Shown here: piece after piece, positions 63,226 through 64,000 of the stretch
How the letters are laid out: each line of letters opens with the position of its first letter
Position numbering within the stretch: the first letter of the stretch is position 1
From: Chloroflexota bacterium
GTDB taxonomy: Bacteria > Chloroflexota > UBA6077 > FW602-bin22 > JACPRP01
DNA: 64,000 bases
Reading direction: 5' to 3'
NCBI GenBank assembly: GCA_023480885.1
Contig: JAMCWX010000010.1
Location: forward strand, 1 to 64,000
Translations under genes and position numbers: made by a program
Notes under the pieces: model-generated
Databases searched by the model: none
What the model saw: only the letters and a program-made list of their open reading frames with translations
What the model was told of the DNA's origin: nothing

Positions 63226-64000
63226 ATGACTGGCGGACTGCTGCTCAGCATAGCCATTAACATCGATCCAATTCTATTACAACTCGGCCCATTTGCCGTG
63301 CGCTGGTACGGCTTGATGTACGTCGTGGGCATCCTTGCAGGTCTGTTTGTAGCCTTGCCCTATGCCAGGCAGAGGGGGCTGGACGAAGAGAAGGTCTGGT
63401 CGTTGTTCTGGCCGGCTGCGATCGCCGCGCTGGTCGGCGCTCGGCTTTACTACGTCGTGCAGTCCGATTTTGGGGCCTACCTTGCCCAGCCGTGGCGCAT
63501 CTTTGCCTTCTGGGAAGGCGGCATGGCCTTCTACGGCGCGGTTGTGGGTGCCGCGGCTGCGCTCGCGGTGGGTTGCCAGCGTCAAAAGATTTCATTCTGG
63601 ACGCTAGTCGATGCCGCCGCTCTTTTCGCCGTCGTCGGCCAGGGCTTTGGCCGTATAGGCAACATCGTCAATGGCGATATCGTGGGGTATCCGACCGATT
63701 TGCCCTGGGGGGTAGTCTATCTTCATCCTCGCTCGTTTGTGGCCGACCACACGGTGGCCTATCAGCCGGCGGCCTTCTACGAGCTGCTTTTCAACATATG
63801 CTTCTTCGCTATCCTGTGGTCGCTGCGCTTCCGCTTCCGCCGTCCCGGCATGCTCTTCGCCACATATCTCATCATCTATTCGATTGGCCAGTTCGCCATC
63901 TTCTTCTTGCGCGACAACGAGGTGCTGTTCTGGGGGCTAAAGAATGCTCAACTGACGGCGCTGGTCGTGCTCGCGGTGGCAGCGCCGCTCTGGTGGTGGC
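63226..64000 (+). CDS. lgt: Prolipoprotein diacylglyceryl transferase (truncated by window edge)
   Basis: AVRWYGLMYVVGILAG...WEGGMAFYGAVVGAAAAL...GQGFGRIGNIVNGDIVG...YQPAAFYELLFN. Confidence 0.95.
   Translation, partial: MTGGLLLSIAINIDPILLQLGPFAVRWYGLMYVVGILAGLFVALPYARQRGLDEEKVWSLFWPAAIAALVGARLYYVVQSDFGAYLAQPWRIFAFWEGGMAFYGAVVGAAAALAVGCQRQKISFWTLVDAAALFAVVGQGFGRIGNIVNGDIVGYPTDLPWGVVYLHPRSFVADHTVAYQPAAFYELLFNICFFAILWSLRFRFRRPGMLFATYLIIYSIGQFAIFFLRDNEVLFWGLKNAQLTALVVLAVAAPLWWW

Noticed and set aside
1-64000. CRISPR arrays, tRNA and rRNA genes
   Set aside because: No regularly spaced direct repeats with unique spacers, and no convincing tRNA or rRNA sequence, were recognised by eye; tRNAscan-SE and barrnap would be decisive.

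Overview
This 64 kb window is bacterial and GC-rich. Family content suggests a Chloroflexota-like genome, but that is inference. It is gene-dense on both strands. Left to right it holds: (1) an RHS/YD-repeat fragment, a trpB remnant, and trpF-trpC-trpD behind a Trp-specific T-box (all minus strand); (2) a PAS/GAF histidine kinase, an HD hydrolase, a PhoR/PhoB pair, a sigma factor and lexA; (3) Na+-pump decarboxylase gamma/beta subunits, a PIN-glutaredoxin chimera and an MFS transporter; (4) a MalT-like STAND/TPR/BTAD regulator followed by a 34-aa hydrophobic peptide gene, a DUF5317-like membrane protein and an NHLP-clan RiPP-precursor-like gene; (5) an acyl-CoA ligase, a SufR-like regulator, Usp proteins, an IclR regulator and a 4-hydroxybenzoyl-CoA-reductase-like operon (FAD, 2Fe-2S and Mo subunits), then a LeuA-family synthase; (6) a radical SAM protein, rpsU, a YihY-like protein, a DUF4097 protein, a Nudix protein, nested inverted-repeat elements, a DNA methyltransferase and a toxin-antitoxin pair; (7) a large phosphate locus (PhoB-like regulator, two pstS plus a pstS remnant, a GGDEF/HD-GYP protein, orphan phnH, phoU, pstCAB); (8) a complete A/V-type ATP synthase operon and the start of lgt. 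The strongest undescribed-looking signal is a recurrent Pho operator. It has six NTNAC units at an 11-bp period, usually with one 10-bp step, and lies exactly 10 nt upstream of a -10 box at seven promoters. One of these sits upstream of a decayed phoU and now appears to drive an HD-domain hydrolase. The second strongest is the STAND-BTAD / small peptide / DUF5317 / NHLP-peptide cluster. Everything here was read by eye; no database search was run.
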